This document shows positions 1-5,395 of a stretch of 5,395 nucleotides of DNA, one piece after another. Position numbers and translations under genes: made by a program. The stretch is from NCBI GenBank assembly GCA_041628615.1, contig JBFKOW010000206.1, positions 1 through 5,395 on the forward strand, in the 5' to 3' direction. The notes below the pieces were generated by a model. The model had not been told where the DNA came from. It did no database searches and saw only the letters and a program-made list of their open reading frames with translations. Positions within the stretch are counted from its first letter, which is position 1. Each line of letters opens with the position of its first letter. This DNA is from JAMWZF01 sp041628615. GTDB lineage: Bacteria > Pseudomonadota > Alphaproteobacteria > Rhodobacterales > Rhodobacteraceae.

Positions 1-459
1 CGCGCCGAAGCTCAGGAACCCGGCGAAGGCGATGGTGAAGAACAGCGCCGTGTCCACCGTCGACCCGACCAGCGTCGACGCCAGCGGCGCGCGCCACCAG
101 GCCCCTTCGCGCAGCCGGGAAAACACCGCGACATCAAGGAGTTGCGCCGTCAGGAAGGCGATGGCCGAGCCGACCGCGACCCGCAGCGGCACCGCCGGTC
201 CGAACTCCAGCATGATCTGCGAGCCGATCAGCGAGCAGGCGATCCCGACGAGGAACCCGGCGAACACCACCCGCCGCGCCGGCCCCGCCCCGTAGATCCG
301 GTTCATCACGTCGGTGACGAGGAACGCCAGCGGATAGGTGAAGGCCCCCCAGGTCAGCAGCCCGTCGAGGATCAGGAACTGCACGAGGATGTTGGAGGCC
401 ACCACGATGGCGGCCATGGCGGCGATGCCCGGCAGGAGATGGGCGGGAAGCAGGCGCAT
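1..459 (-). CDS. yhhQ: Queuosine precursor transporter, YhhQ (VUT/ECF-like) family, 3' end cut by window
   Basis: This is an inner-membrane protein of the YhhQ family, whose E. coli member imports 7-deazaguanine precursors (preQ0/preQ1) for queuosine synthesis in tRNA. The 153 visible residues start at ATG 459 (MRLLPAHLLPGIAAMAAIVV) and run off position 1 with no stop. Hydrophobic segments lie at about residues 9-30, 35-52, 63-84, 95-113 and 136-152; a further helix should follow outside the window. Family hallmarks are 'ASNILVQF' near residue 21, 'TWGAFTYPLAFLVTD' at 36-50, and 'GSTVDTALFFTIAFAG' at 132-147. Only a weak purine stretch (ACGGA) precedes the ATG, but the protein begins where homologues I remember begin. 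It is last in the minus-strand run, 74 bases after the phytase-like gene, and could be in the same transcript or have its own promoter. I saw no recognisable preQ1 riboswitch in that gap. Family assignment is firm; the exact substrate is inferred from the family. Confidence 0.92.
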   Translation of the reverse strand, partial: MRLLPAHLLPGIAAMAAIVVASNILVQFLILDGLLTWGAFTYPLAFLVTDVMNRIYGAGPARRVVFAGFLVGIACSLIGSQIMLEFGPAVPLRVAVGSAIAFLTAQLLDVAVFSRLREGAWWRAPLASTLVGSTVDTALFFTIAFAGFLSFGA

Positions 460-497
460 GGGATCGGTCCGTTTTGACAAGGTTGCGGCACTTGGCC

Positions 498-525
498 CGG
501 ACCGTCGCGGCGCGGGCGCGGTCCG
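498..525 (-). terminator. Inverted repeat, possible weak terminator after the phytase-like gene
   Basis: A perfect 7-base inverted repeat (cggaccg at 498-504, cggtccg at 519-525) encloses a 14-base GC-rich loop. It sits just after the stop codon of the phytase-like gene and before the queuosine transporter. No T-run follows on the minus strand, so a rho-independent terminator is only one reading; it may be a partial terminator, an mRNA-stabilising hairpin or chance in GC-rich DNA. Confidence 0.3.
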
Positions 526-533
526 ATACGCCC

Positions 534-1391
534 TCACCCGCGGCCGGTCAAGCGATACTCGACGATCTCGGTCCGCTGCAGGCGGCGGAAATTGTCGTCC
601 GCGATCATCGTCAGCCGCAGCGCCCCGTCCCCGTCTCGCCAGACGGCGATCCCTTCGAGATTGCCGTGCGCCGCGGTTTCGAGCAGCACCTCCTCGCCGC
701 TGCCGTCGAGCCCGAAGCGCCGCACCCGGGTGCGGAAGGTGAAGCCGGTAAAGTCCCGTTCCAGAAGGTAGAGCCGCCCGTCCGGCCCGATATCCGCCCC
801 GACCGGCAGGTAGGCCCCCCGGCGCGGCACGGCGAAGGGCCGGTCCCAGCGCGCGCCGTCCCAGCGGAACACCGGGAACGGCCGGTCGAAGCGACCGGAC
901 CGCTCGGGCAGGGTGTAGAGCCGCCCCGCGGCGTCGATCGCCAGCGATTCCAGCGCCGCGTTGCCCTGCATGCTGCGGAATTCGCCGACCACCGGCAGCA
1001 CCCGTGCCGTCTGCACCGCGGCGTCCACCGCCCAGACCCGGGCCGGCCCCTCGAAGGACAGGAATACCCCGCCATCCGGCGCCAGAGCGATGCCCTCGGA
1101 GTCCTTGTTGCCGGCGACGTGCAGCGCGGTGTCCCCCTCCGGCAGCGCCACCGACTCGGCCGCGACACCGACGATCCGGTCCCCGTCCCGCCGGATGGCG
1201 CCACGGTAGAGCGTGCCGCGGTCGGTGACGGCAACGAAGGCGATGCCGTCCGGGTCGAGGTCGAGCCCCGACAGCCCGCCGAATTCCGGCTCGGGCCGGG
1301 ACCAGACATAGGCGCCGAGGAACTCCGCCGCCGCCGCGGTCCCGGCGGCCGGGTCCGTTCTCAGCCCGACCGCCGCGGCAAGTCCGAGCAC
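534..1391 (-). CDS. Esterase-like activity of phytase family protein (exported)
   Basis: This 285-residue protein belongs to the family annotated 'esterase-like activity of phytase' (Pfam PF13449), predicted beta-propeller-like secreted proteins whose real substrate is mostly unknown. Family-type blocks in order are 'FGGLSGLDLDPDG' (37-49), 'VTDRGTLYRG' (55-64), 'NKDSEGIALAPDGG' (95-108), 'LSFEGPARVW' (111-120), 'NAALESLAID' (144-153), 'ERDFTGFTFRTRVRRF' (211-226), 'GNLEGIAVW' (243-251) and 'MIADDNF' (262-268). The N-terminus is an alanine-rich hydrophobic stretch ending near 'AAAAEF', consistent with a Sec signal peptide and a periplasmic place. The start is uncertain. GTG 1391 is the only ATG/GTG/TTG codon in frame between the upstream in-frame stop (1493-1491) and the conserved part, yet it has no visible ribosome binding site and leaves the signal without a basic n-region. 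An ATT at 1430 would restore one. The gene follows mepA closely and is probably translated from the same message. Family firm, start weak, function unknown. Confidence 0.9.
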   Translation of the reverse strand: MLGLAAAVGLRTDPAAGTAAAAEFLGAYVWSRPEPEFGGLSGLDLDPDGIAFVAVTDRGTLYRGAIRRDGDRIVGVAAESVALPEGDTALHVAGNKDSEGIALAPDGGVFLSFEGPARVWAVDAAVQTARVLPVVGEFRSMQGNAALESLAIDAAGRLYTLPERSGRFDRPFPVFRWDGARWDRPFAVPRRGAYLPVGADIGPDGRLYLLERDFTGFTFRTRVRRFGLDGSGEEVLLETAAHGNLEGIAVWRDGDGALRLTMIADDNFRRLQRTEIVEYRLTGRG

Positions 1392-1440
1392 CGCCGCGGC
1401 GACCGCGGCTCGGATCGAAACACCGGGAATCGCCGCGAGC

Positions 1441-2418
1441 CTAGTCGGACGCCGCCACCGCGGCGCATTGTGCCGGCAGGTTGGCCATCGTCAGTTCGGC
1501 CCGCGGCCGGGGCGGCGGCGCGTTCGGATCGGGCGGCGGCGGGTTCAGGATGTTGTCGACCCATTCCCGCGCGTCGGCGCAGCCGTCGCCCGGCGGCGGC
1601 GGCGCCTGGTCCTCGCAGCCCGCCTGCCCGGCCGGACAGGTCAGCCGGACGTGGAAGTGGTAGTGATGGCCCCACCACGGCCGGACCTTGCGCAGCCAGT
1701 CGCGGTTCCCGGTCTCCCATTCGCAGAGATCGACCTTGGCCCCCGGAAACACGAAGATCCGGGCCACCCGGGGATCGCTCGCGGCTTCCCGGAGCAGCCG
1801 GCGGTGGCTCTCGGTCCAGCTGTCGTTGGTGTAGGCCCCGTTGGCCCGCCGCATCGAGATCGACGAGATGCTCTCGCGCTCGGCCCGGCTCAGATCGAGC
1901 CGCTGCGGCGGCAGCATCCAGATGTCGGCGTCGAGCCCGGTCTGGTGGCTGGCATGGCCGGACAGCATCGGCCCGCCGCGCGGCTGGCTCATGTCGCCGA
2001 CATAGAGCCCGCGCCAGCCCGGCAGCCCGGCGGCGAACCGGCTCAGGTCCTGCACGTAGTCCACGGTGACCGGCTGCGCCCAGTTGCGGTTGCGCGACAG
2101 GCGCATCGCCTGCCAGGTCGGCCCGGTCTCGGGCAGCTGCACCGCCCCGGCCTGACAGCCGCGGGCATAGCCGCCGAAGCTTTGCGACGGCTGGTTCGAC
2201 GCCGCGGGCAGGTAGCCGAAGACCTGCTTGGCGACCCTCGTGTCGTTCGGGTTCGAGGTCGAGGCCCGCGCCACGGGCGGGGCGTCCGCCTCGTCCGGGA
2301 AGGCGCTGCCGCCACCGCTGCTGCCTGTCTGACATCCCGCCAACGCGACCATCACCGCCGCCGCCAGGGCGGTGCGGCACAGCCGCGTCACGGAACCGGA
2401 ATTGCCTCTTTGGACCAT
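1441..2418 (-). CDS. mepA: Penicillin-insensitive murein endopeptidase (MepA, peptidase M74), lipoprotein form
   Basis: This enzyme cuts D-alanyl-meso-DAP cross-bridges in peptidoglycan and acts in the periplasm. The 325-residue reading has the LAS-type zinc site: 'SGHASHQTGLDADIW' at 153-167 (H155, H158, D165) and 'HHYHFHVRL' at 251-259 (H251, H254, H256). The spacing H158-D165-H256 matches what I recall for E. coli H113-D120-H211. Six cysteines (88, 232, 261, 268, 280, 318) fit the three disulfides known in that enzyme. The N-terminus is a lipoprotein signal with lipobox L-A-G-C at Cys29 followed by Gln, predicting an outer-membrane anchor. Proline-rich stretches lie at 272-276 and 293-304. 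ATG 2418 was chosen because GGAGGGAG (2436-2429) lies 10 bases upstream. GTG 2391 is a serious alternative: it overlaps the transporter's TGA as GTGA and gives a compact 20-residue signal up to the Cys. Overlap with the upstream transporter gene suggests translational coupling. Family and active site are clear. Confidence 0.95.
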   Translation of the reverse strand: MVQRGNSGSVTRLCRTALAAAVMVALAGCQTGSSGGGSAFPDEADAPPVARASTSNPNDTRVAKQVFGYLPAASNQPSQSFGGYARGCQAGAVQLPETGPTWQAMRLSRNRNWAQPVTVDYVQDLSRFAAGLPGWRGLYVGDMSQPRGGPMLSGHASHQTGLDADIWMLPPQRLDLSRAERESISSISMRRANGAYTNDSWTESHRRLLREAASDPRVARIFVFPGAKVDLCEWETGNRDWLRKVRPWWGHHYHFHVRLTCPAGQAGCEDQAPPPPGDGCADAREWVDNILNPPPPDPNAPPPRPRAELTMANLPAQCAAVAASD

Positions 2419-3782
2419 TCTGCTCGATCTCCCTCCGGATGCACGTAGCGTAGCAGAAGATACCCCAGCACGAAAAGGAAGATGACCGGGGAAAAGCCCA
2501 GCCGGGCATCGCCCAGAAGCCAGGTGAACAGCGCGATCAGCCCGGGCGCGAGGAACGCCGTGGCCTTGCCCGACAGGGCGAAAAGGCCGAACGCCTCGGT
2601 CGGCCGTTCCGGGTGGGTGTGGCGGACCATCATCGACCGGCTGGCCGAGTAGATCCCGCCGCCCGCGCCGCCGATGATGCAGCCGCACACGTAGAACAGC
2701 AGGTCCGGGATGCGGCTGCCTTCGGCCAGCGGGATGCCGAGCACGTGCTCGCGGGTCATCCCGACGATGATCACGCAGACCACCATCAGGGTGATGATGC
2801 AGAAGTGGATCACCGGGCGCGGCCCGTAGCGCCGGTCCGCCCGGCCGGCGACGGTGGTGGCGATGGCCGCGGTGATCGCCCCCAGCACGCCGAAGATCGC
2901 CACCTGGATCAGCGACCAGTTCAGCACCAGCGCGGCGTAGACCCCGCCGAAGGCATACAGCGCGTTGAGCGCGTCGCGGTAGAACATCGACGACAGCAGG
3001 AAGTTCAGCAGGCTGCGCCGCTTCACCACGCCCCCGAGCGAGGTCTTGAGGTCCCGGATCGCCGCCGCCATGCCGCCATGCCGGTTCGGGTCCCGGCCCT
3101 CGCGGACATACATCCAGTAGGGGATCATGAAGACCGCGAACCAGATCGCGATGAACGGCCCGACGAAGCGGGTGCCCTCCCGCGCCTCGCCGTCGAGTCC
3201 GAAGGGCGGCGGGTTGCCCAGCAGGGTCCGCCCCTCGCTCAGTTCGAAGAAGAACACCAGCATGATGGCGAGGCTGACCACCCCGCCCCAGTAGCCCAGC
3301 GCCGCCCCGTCGCCCGAGATCTTGCCGATCTCCTCCTTGTCGCCCAGGCTCGGCAGGATCGCGTTGGTGAAGATCAGCGCGTATTCGGCGGCGATGAAGG
3401 CGATCGAGAAGGCGACGAGGCAGAACAGCATCGCCGACCCGTCCGGCACCATGTACCACAGCAGCCAGGACGCGACGGCGTAGATCACGCTGAACCCGAT
3501 CAGCCAGGGCATCCGCCGCCCGGTGCTGTCGGCATAGGCGCCGAGGATCGGCGCGGTGAAGGCGATGAACAGCCCGGCGAGGGTCTGGCCCAGCGACCAC
3601 AGCGATTGCGCCTGCGCGTCGGCGGCGGTCTCGTCCAGCCCGGTGCCGAGGTAGTATTCCGCGGCGACGGTGGCGAAGTAGGGCCCGAAGATGAAGGTCA
3701 GGCCCAGCGTGTAGAACGGCTGCGTCGCCCAGTCGAAGGCCATCCAGCCCCAGATCCGCCGCTTCAGTGCCCGATCCGCCAT
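2388..3782 (-). CDS. MFS transporter, UMF1 / Atg22-like family
   Basis: This 464-residue inner-membrane protein belongs to the UMF1 (Atg22-like) branch of the major facilitator superfamily. Its substrate cannot be read from the sequence; fungal Atg22 exports amino acids from the vacuole, but bacterial members are largely uncharacterised. Near the N-terminus 'WGWMAFDWATQPFYT' (11-25) is the family's opening motif. 'GAYADSTGRR' (81-90) is the MFS motif-A-like loop, and 'FGLFALSGKATAFLAPG' (398-414) is the C-terminal family block. Roughly twelve hydrophobic segments are visible, for example about 22-40, 63-82, 93-111, 117-137, 160-179, 207-225, 275-293, 296-312, 324-342, 360-379, 402-422 and 430-446, with a basic cytoplasmic loop near 226-260. 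ATG 3782 was chosen because the family motif starts shortly after it and a G-rich stretch (3795-3791) lies 8 bases upstream. A TTG at 3836 in the same frame is possible but unlikely. It follows the thioesterase-like gene by 60 bases, and its end overlaps mepA by 31 bases. Confidence 0.93.
   Translation of the reverse strand: MADRALKRRIWGWMAFDWATQPFYTLGLTFIFGPYFATVAAEYYLGTGLDETAADAQAQSLWSLGQTLAGLFIAFTAPILGAYADSTGRRMPWLIGFSVIYAVASWLLWYMVPDGSAMLFCLVAFSIAFIAAEYALIFTNAILPSLGDKEEIGKISGDGAALGYWGGVVSLAIMLVFFFELSEGRTLLGNPPPFGLDGEAREGTRFVGPFIAIWFAVFMIPYWMYVREGRDPNRHGGMAAAIRDLKTSLGGVVKRRSLLNFLLSSMFYRDALNALYAFGGVYAALVLNWSLIQVAIFGVLGAITAAIATTVAGRADRRYGPRPVIHFCIITLMVVCVIIVGMTREHVLGIPLAEGSRIPDLLFYVCGCIIGGAGGGIYSASRSMMVRHTHPERPTEAFGLFALSGKATAFLAPGLIALFTWLLGDARLGFSPVIFLFVLGYLLLRYVHPEGDRAEWSKEAIPVP
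2429..2436 (-). promoter_or_regulatory. Ribosome binding site favouring the ATG 2418 start of mepA
   Basis: The minus strand reads GGAGGGAG here, a strong Shine-Dalgarno match 10 bases before ATG 2418 and inside the end of the transporter gene. The competing GTG 2391 has only AGAGG about 13 bases away, so this site is the main argument for the longer mepA product. Confidence 0.6.
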
Positions 3783-3842
3783 GCCCGCCGCCCCCGTTGT
3801 TGCGGCGATCAAACGGGAAAAGCCGGGCCGGGGCAAGCGGGC

Positions 3843-4382
3843 TCAGAGGTCGGGCATTGGCGGCCAGGGGCGCTGCGCGTCTGCCTCGGCCCAGGCCCGG
3901 ACCCAGTCGGGCGGCGGCATCTGCGCGCCCTGCTGTCCCATCTCGGCCAGCAGCTCCGCGGTCGGCACGATCCCGTCGCGCCCGGCAATCGCCATCCGCA
4001 GCAGGGCGTGCCCGGCGCAGGTTCCGTCGGCCAGCCACATGCCCTGTTCGACATAGATGAACCGGTCGTCCCAGCCGGCGATGCGGGACCGCATCAGGAT
4101 CCGCCGGAAGACCCGGACCCGGCGCCGGTAGCGCACCGACGACCCGGCCACCGTCATCGACCACCGGCGCCGGCGCAGCGGCCCGACGATCCCGAGCCGC
4201 AGCGCGAAGGGCACCCGTCCCAGGTCGTAAAGGGTCAGGGTGCGGCCGTTGTTCAGCTCGGCCCAGAAATCGAGATCCCAGGGCCAGCAGACGTGCCGCG
4301 ACTCGTGGACATCGCTCAGGCCCAGCCGGGGCGCCCTGCGCGCCGCCTGCAGTTCGAGCGCCATGCGGATGAAGGGATACAT
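3843..4382 (-). CDS. Acyl-CoA thioesterase-like hotdog-fold protein (4HBT/THEM6-like)
   Basis: This 179-residue cytoplasmic protein looks like the thioesterase-like group (Pfam 4HBT_2, THEM6-type). Members hydrolyse, or are presumed to hydrolyse, acyl-CoA thioesters. The main signal is 'WPWDLDFWAELNNGRTLTLYDLGR' within residues 33-56, which corresponds to the hotdog motif D-x-(N/D)-x-H-x-N-N with the central helix following. Here the usual histidine position carries Glu42. Later strands 'WSMTVAGSSVRYRRRVRVF' (74-92), 'RFIYVEQGMWLADGTCAGHALLRMAI' (107-132) fit the hotdog sheet. No signal peptide or membrane segment is seen. ATG 4382 is well supported by GGAGG (4394-4390) with 7 bases of spacing. 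It is the first gene of the minus-strand run, diverges from yggT, and has a candidate promoter directly upstream. Fold and family are likely; the substrate is not known, and catalytic activity is not shown. Confidence 0.88.
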   Translation of the reverse strand: MYPFIRMALELQAARRAPRLGLSDVHESRHVCWPWDLDFWAELNNGRTLTLYDLGRVPFALRLGIVGPLRRRRWSMTVAGSSVRYRRRVRVFRRILMRSRIAGWDDRFIYVEQGMWLADGTCAGHALLRMAIAGRDGIVPTAELLAEMGQQGAQMPPPDWVRAWAEADAQRPWPPMPDL

Positions 4383-4404
4383 CGGCGGTCCTCCATGCGC
4401 GCGC

Positions 4405-4432
4405 AGGCTACGCCGGGGCGCGGCCGGGTCAA
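4405..4432 (-). promoter_or_regulatory. Candidate sigma70-type promoter for the thioesterase-led run
   Basis: On the minus strand, TTGACC (4432-4427) matches the -35 consensus at five of six bases. It is followed after 16 bases by TAGCCT (4410-4405), a three-of-six match to the -10 box, which is common for GC-rich alphaproteobacteria. Transcription would start near 4398, giving a short leader that still includes the GGAGG ribosome binding site before ATG 4382. This is pattern matching only. Confidence 0.35.
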
Positions 4433-4484
4433 CGGTGACATGACGGAACCGCGCGACACGGCTTCGCGCGCGCGGCGGCAGGGA

Positions 4485-4513
4485 TTGCCCCGGCGGGCGC
4501 GAAAGCCTACCTC
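4485..4513 (+). promoter_or_regulatory. Weak candidate promoter for yggT
   Basis: TTGCCC (4485-4490) and TACCTC (4508-4513) are separated by 17 bases and lie 27 bases before the yggT start. The -35 match is fair and the -10 match poor, with only two consensus bases. A promoter is expected somewhere in the 158-base divergent gap, and this is the best plus-strand pair I could find. Confidence 0.2.
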
Positions 4514-4540
4514 CCTCGGACCAGCGCGAAAGGACCGCCC

Positions 4541-4828
4541 ATGCAATCGCTCTTCGAAATCCTGCTCCTGATCCTCGGCGTGGCGAAGTTCTTCATCATC
4601 GCCCACTTCATCATGAGCTGGCTGATCAGCTTCCAGGTGCTGAACGTGCGGCAGGAATTCGTCAGCCAGATCTGGTACGGGCTGAACCGGCTGCTGGACC
4701 CGATCTACCAGCCGATCCGGCGGATCCTGCCGCCGATGGGCGGGCTGGATCTCGCGCCGCTGGTGGCGCTGATCGGCATCTACGCCATCGAGATCGTGCT
4801 GCGCAACAACGTCGGGCTGTTCGTCTGA
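4541..4828 (+). CDS. YggT family integral membrane protein
   Basis: This 95-residue protein carries one YGGT domain (Pfam PF02325). It has an N-terminal hydrophobic segment at about residues 4-33, a polar middle (34-62), and a second hydrophobic segment at about 70-87. The family signature is 'LLDPIYQPIRRILPPMGGLDLAPLV' within 51-75, followed by a short C-terminal tail. The role is not firmly known. Family members are small inner-membrane proteins linked in various bacteria to osmotic tolerance and, in cyanobacteria and plastids, to envelope or photosynthetic membrane organisation. ATG 4541 is preceded by AAAGGA (4529-4534) with 6 bases of spacing, and the length is normal for single-domain alphaproteobacterial members. 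It is transcribed alone, away from the thioesterase gene and towards serB. Family very likely, function open. Confidence 0.94.
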   Translation: MQSLFEILLLILGVAKFFIIAHFIMSWLISFQVLNVRQEFVSQIWYGLNRLLDPIYQPIRRILPPMGGLDLAPLVALIGIYAIEIVLRNNVGLFV

Positions 4829-4829
4829 C

Positions 4830-4861
4830 AGGCCCCCCGAGGCCGCGCCGCATGGGGCCTC
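4830..4861 (+). terminator. GC-rich stem-loop after yggT
   Basis: Just after the yggT stop, aggcccc (4830-4836) can pair with ggggcct (4854-4860). A competing stem pairs gaggcc (4839-4844) with ggcctc (4856-4861). Either would form a stable hairpin in the yggT message. There is no T-run after it, so termination is inferred from place and stem strength only. Confidence 0.35.
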
Positions 4862-4871
4862 GCTGACCCCG

Positions 4872-4940
4872 CGCCTTCTTCGGACCCGAAATATCCCGGG
4901 GGAGTCTCCGCGTCAGCGGAGACGGGGGCAGCGCCCCCTG
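4872..4940. repeat. Palindromic intergenic repeat, likely bidirectional terminator
   Basis: This stretch between convergent yggT and serB has three parts. First is a conserved-looking core, 'cggacccgaaatatcccggg' (4881-4900). Second is a perfect 8-base stem with a GTCA loop: gtctccgc (4904-4911) pairs with gcggagac (4916-4923). Third is a directly adjoining stem, gggggc (4924-4929) with gccccc (4933-4938). The 'TCCCCCGGGATATTT' type core next to G/C-rich hairpins is something I recall as dispersed at gene ends in Rhodobacteraceae; no copy number was measured here. On the serB side it begins about 10 bases after the stop codon, fitting a 3' end or transcription barrier role. Confidence 0.55.
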
Positions 4941-4949
4941 CCCGGCGGC

Positions 4950-5395
4950 TCAGACCGCGAAATCCTCCGCATCGGGCGCGGCGTGGTCGAAATCCGCCAC
5001 CGAGTAGCCCTGCAGGAACAGCACCGCGGTCAGGTCGCCGTGGTTGACGCGGAACGGGGCCTCGACCTGCACCGCGGGCTTGGCGTGGACCGCGACGCCC
5101 ATCCCGGCGGCGCCGATCATGGCGAGGTCGTTGGCGCCGTCGCCCACCGCCACCGCCTCTTCCGGGCCGATCCCGGCGCGGGCGCATTCGTCGCGCAGGG
5201 TCTCGAGCTTGGCGGCGCGGCCGAGGATCGGCTTCGCGGCGGTGCCGGTGAGCCGGCCGCCGACGCTGTTGAGCCGGTTCGCCTTCACCACGTCGAAGCC
5301 GAGCGCCTTGCCGATCCGGTCGGCGAAGGCGGTGAAGCCGCCCGACACCAGCACGCAGCGGGCGCCGTTCGCCTTCATCGTCGCCACCAGCGTCC
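4950..5395 (-). CDS. serB: Phosphoserine phosphatase, C-terminal part (5' end outside window)
   Basis: This HAD-superfamily enzyme makes L-serine from O-phospho-L-serine, the last step of the phosphorylated serine pathway in the cytoplasm. About 147 C-terminal residues are visible. HAD motif II is 'LVSGGFTAFADRI' (near 5345-5310), with the substrate- and phosphate-binding serine. The motif-III lysine is likely in 'GRAAKLETLRDE'. Motif IV is 'VAVGDGANDLAMIGAAGMGVAVHAKP' (about 5155-5080), with the magnesium-binding GDGAND. The N-terminal motif I (DxDxT) and any regulatory domain lie beyond position 5395. The frame is open to the window edge (partial codon, then T-L-V-A-T-M), so the internal GTG at 5387 is not taken as a start. 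It ends with TGA at 4952-4950, converging on yggT. The SerB assignment rests on the motif set and is firm despite truncation. Confidence 0.94.
   Translation of the reverse strand, partial: TLVATMKANGARCVLVSGGFTAFADRIGKALGFDVVKANRLNSVGGRLTGTAAKPILGRAAKLETLRDECARAGIGPEEAVAVGDGANDLAMIGAAGMGVAVHAKPAVQVEAPFRVNHGDLTAVLFLQGYSVADFDHAAPDAEDFAV

Noticed and set aside
460..533. Search for a preQ1 riboswitch before the queuosine precursor transporter
   Set aside because: The 74-base gap is GC-rich and has none of the A-rich tail or pseudoknot pattern expected of preQ1-I. Only a GC-rich inverted repeat was seen.
474..2069. Long plus-strand open frame (531 codons) antisense to the phytase-like and mepA genes
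   Set aside because: The translation is Arg/Pro/Gly/Ala-rich without domain signals. It mirrors the GC-rich third positions of the real minus-strand genes, which carry clear family motifs.
3818..3842. Possible terminator between the thioesterase-like gene and the transporter, with a short T-run on the minus strand after GC-rich sequence
   Set aside because: The GC-rich part (ccggcccgg type) is a palindrome without room for a loop, so it does not form a proper stem before TTTT.
2419..4164. Possible giant fusion: the mepA frame stays open upstream through the transporter gene (907 codons in all)
   Set aside because: The part before the mepA signal peptide is an out-of-frame translation of the MFS gene, rich in Arg, Ala and Gly. 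The real transporter is read in another frame, and mepA has its own ribosome binding site and lipoprotein signal.
2613..4571. Long plus-strand open frame (652 codons) antisense to the transporter and thioesterase genes
   Set aside because: The product is a low-complexity His/Asp/Arg/Pro/Gly sequence with no fold signal. It lies opposite two well-supported genes and runs into yggT in another frame.
4780..5187. Minus-strand 135-codon frame across the yggT/serB gap
   Set aside because: It overlaps serB in another frame and crosses the hairpin-rich repeat. The translation is Arg/Gly-rich with no recognisable motif.

Overview
This GC-rich window reads as chromosomal DNA from an alphaproteobacterium, most likely Rhodobacteraceae. 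The supports are the strong GC bias at third codon positions, the family match of every protein, and a ferment of GC-rich palindromes with an 'atatcccggggga' core between two convergent genes, which I recall from many Rhodobacteraceae genomes. The organism call is inference from recall, not from a search.

Layout: positions 4382 down to 1 are a run of five genes on the minus strand. In transcription order they are a hotdog-fold thioesterase-like protein (4382-3843), a UMF1/Atg22-type MFS transporter (3782-2388), a penicillin-insensitive murein endopeptidase of the MepA type with a lipoprotein signal (2418-1441, overlapping the transporter's end), an exported 'esterase-like activity of phytase' family protein (about 1391-534), and a queuosine precursor transporter of the YhhQ family (459 to beyond position 1). 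Gaps are 60, -31, about 49 and 74 bases, so co-transcription of at least the first four is plausible. A candidate sigma70-type promoter and a good ribosome binding site precede the thioesterase gene.

On the plus strand, a divergent small membrane protein gene of the YggT family runs 4541-4828. It converges on the 3' part of a minus-strand phosphoserine phosphatase gene, serB (4950 to beyond 5395). The 121-base convergent gap holds several stem-loops and the repeat-like sequence.

The genes do not form an obvious pathway. The run mixes cell-envelope work (murein endopeptidase, exported beta-propeller-like protein), transport (MFS, queuosine precursor import) and a likely acyl-thioester enzyme. 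I saw no CRISPR array, tRNA, rRNA, insertion sequence, toxin-antitoxin pair or phage gene. I found no convincing undescribed system. The points worth a second look are the unusual start of the phytase-like gene, the two competing starts of mepA, the MepA lipobox, and the intergenic repeat before serB.
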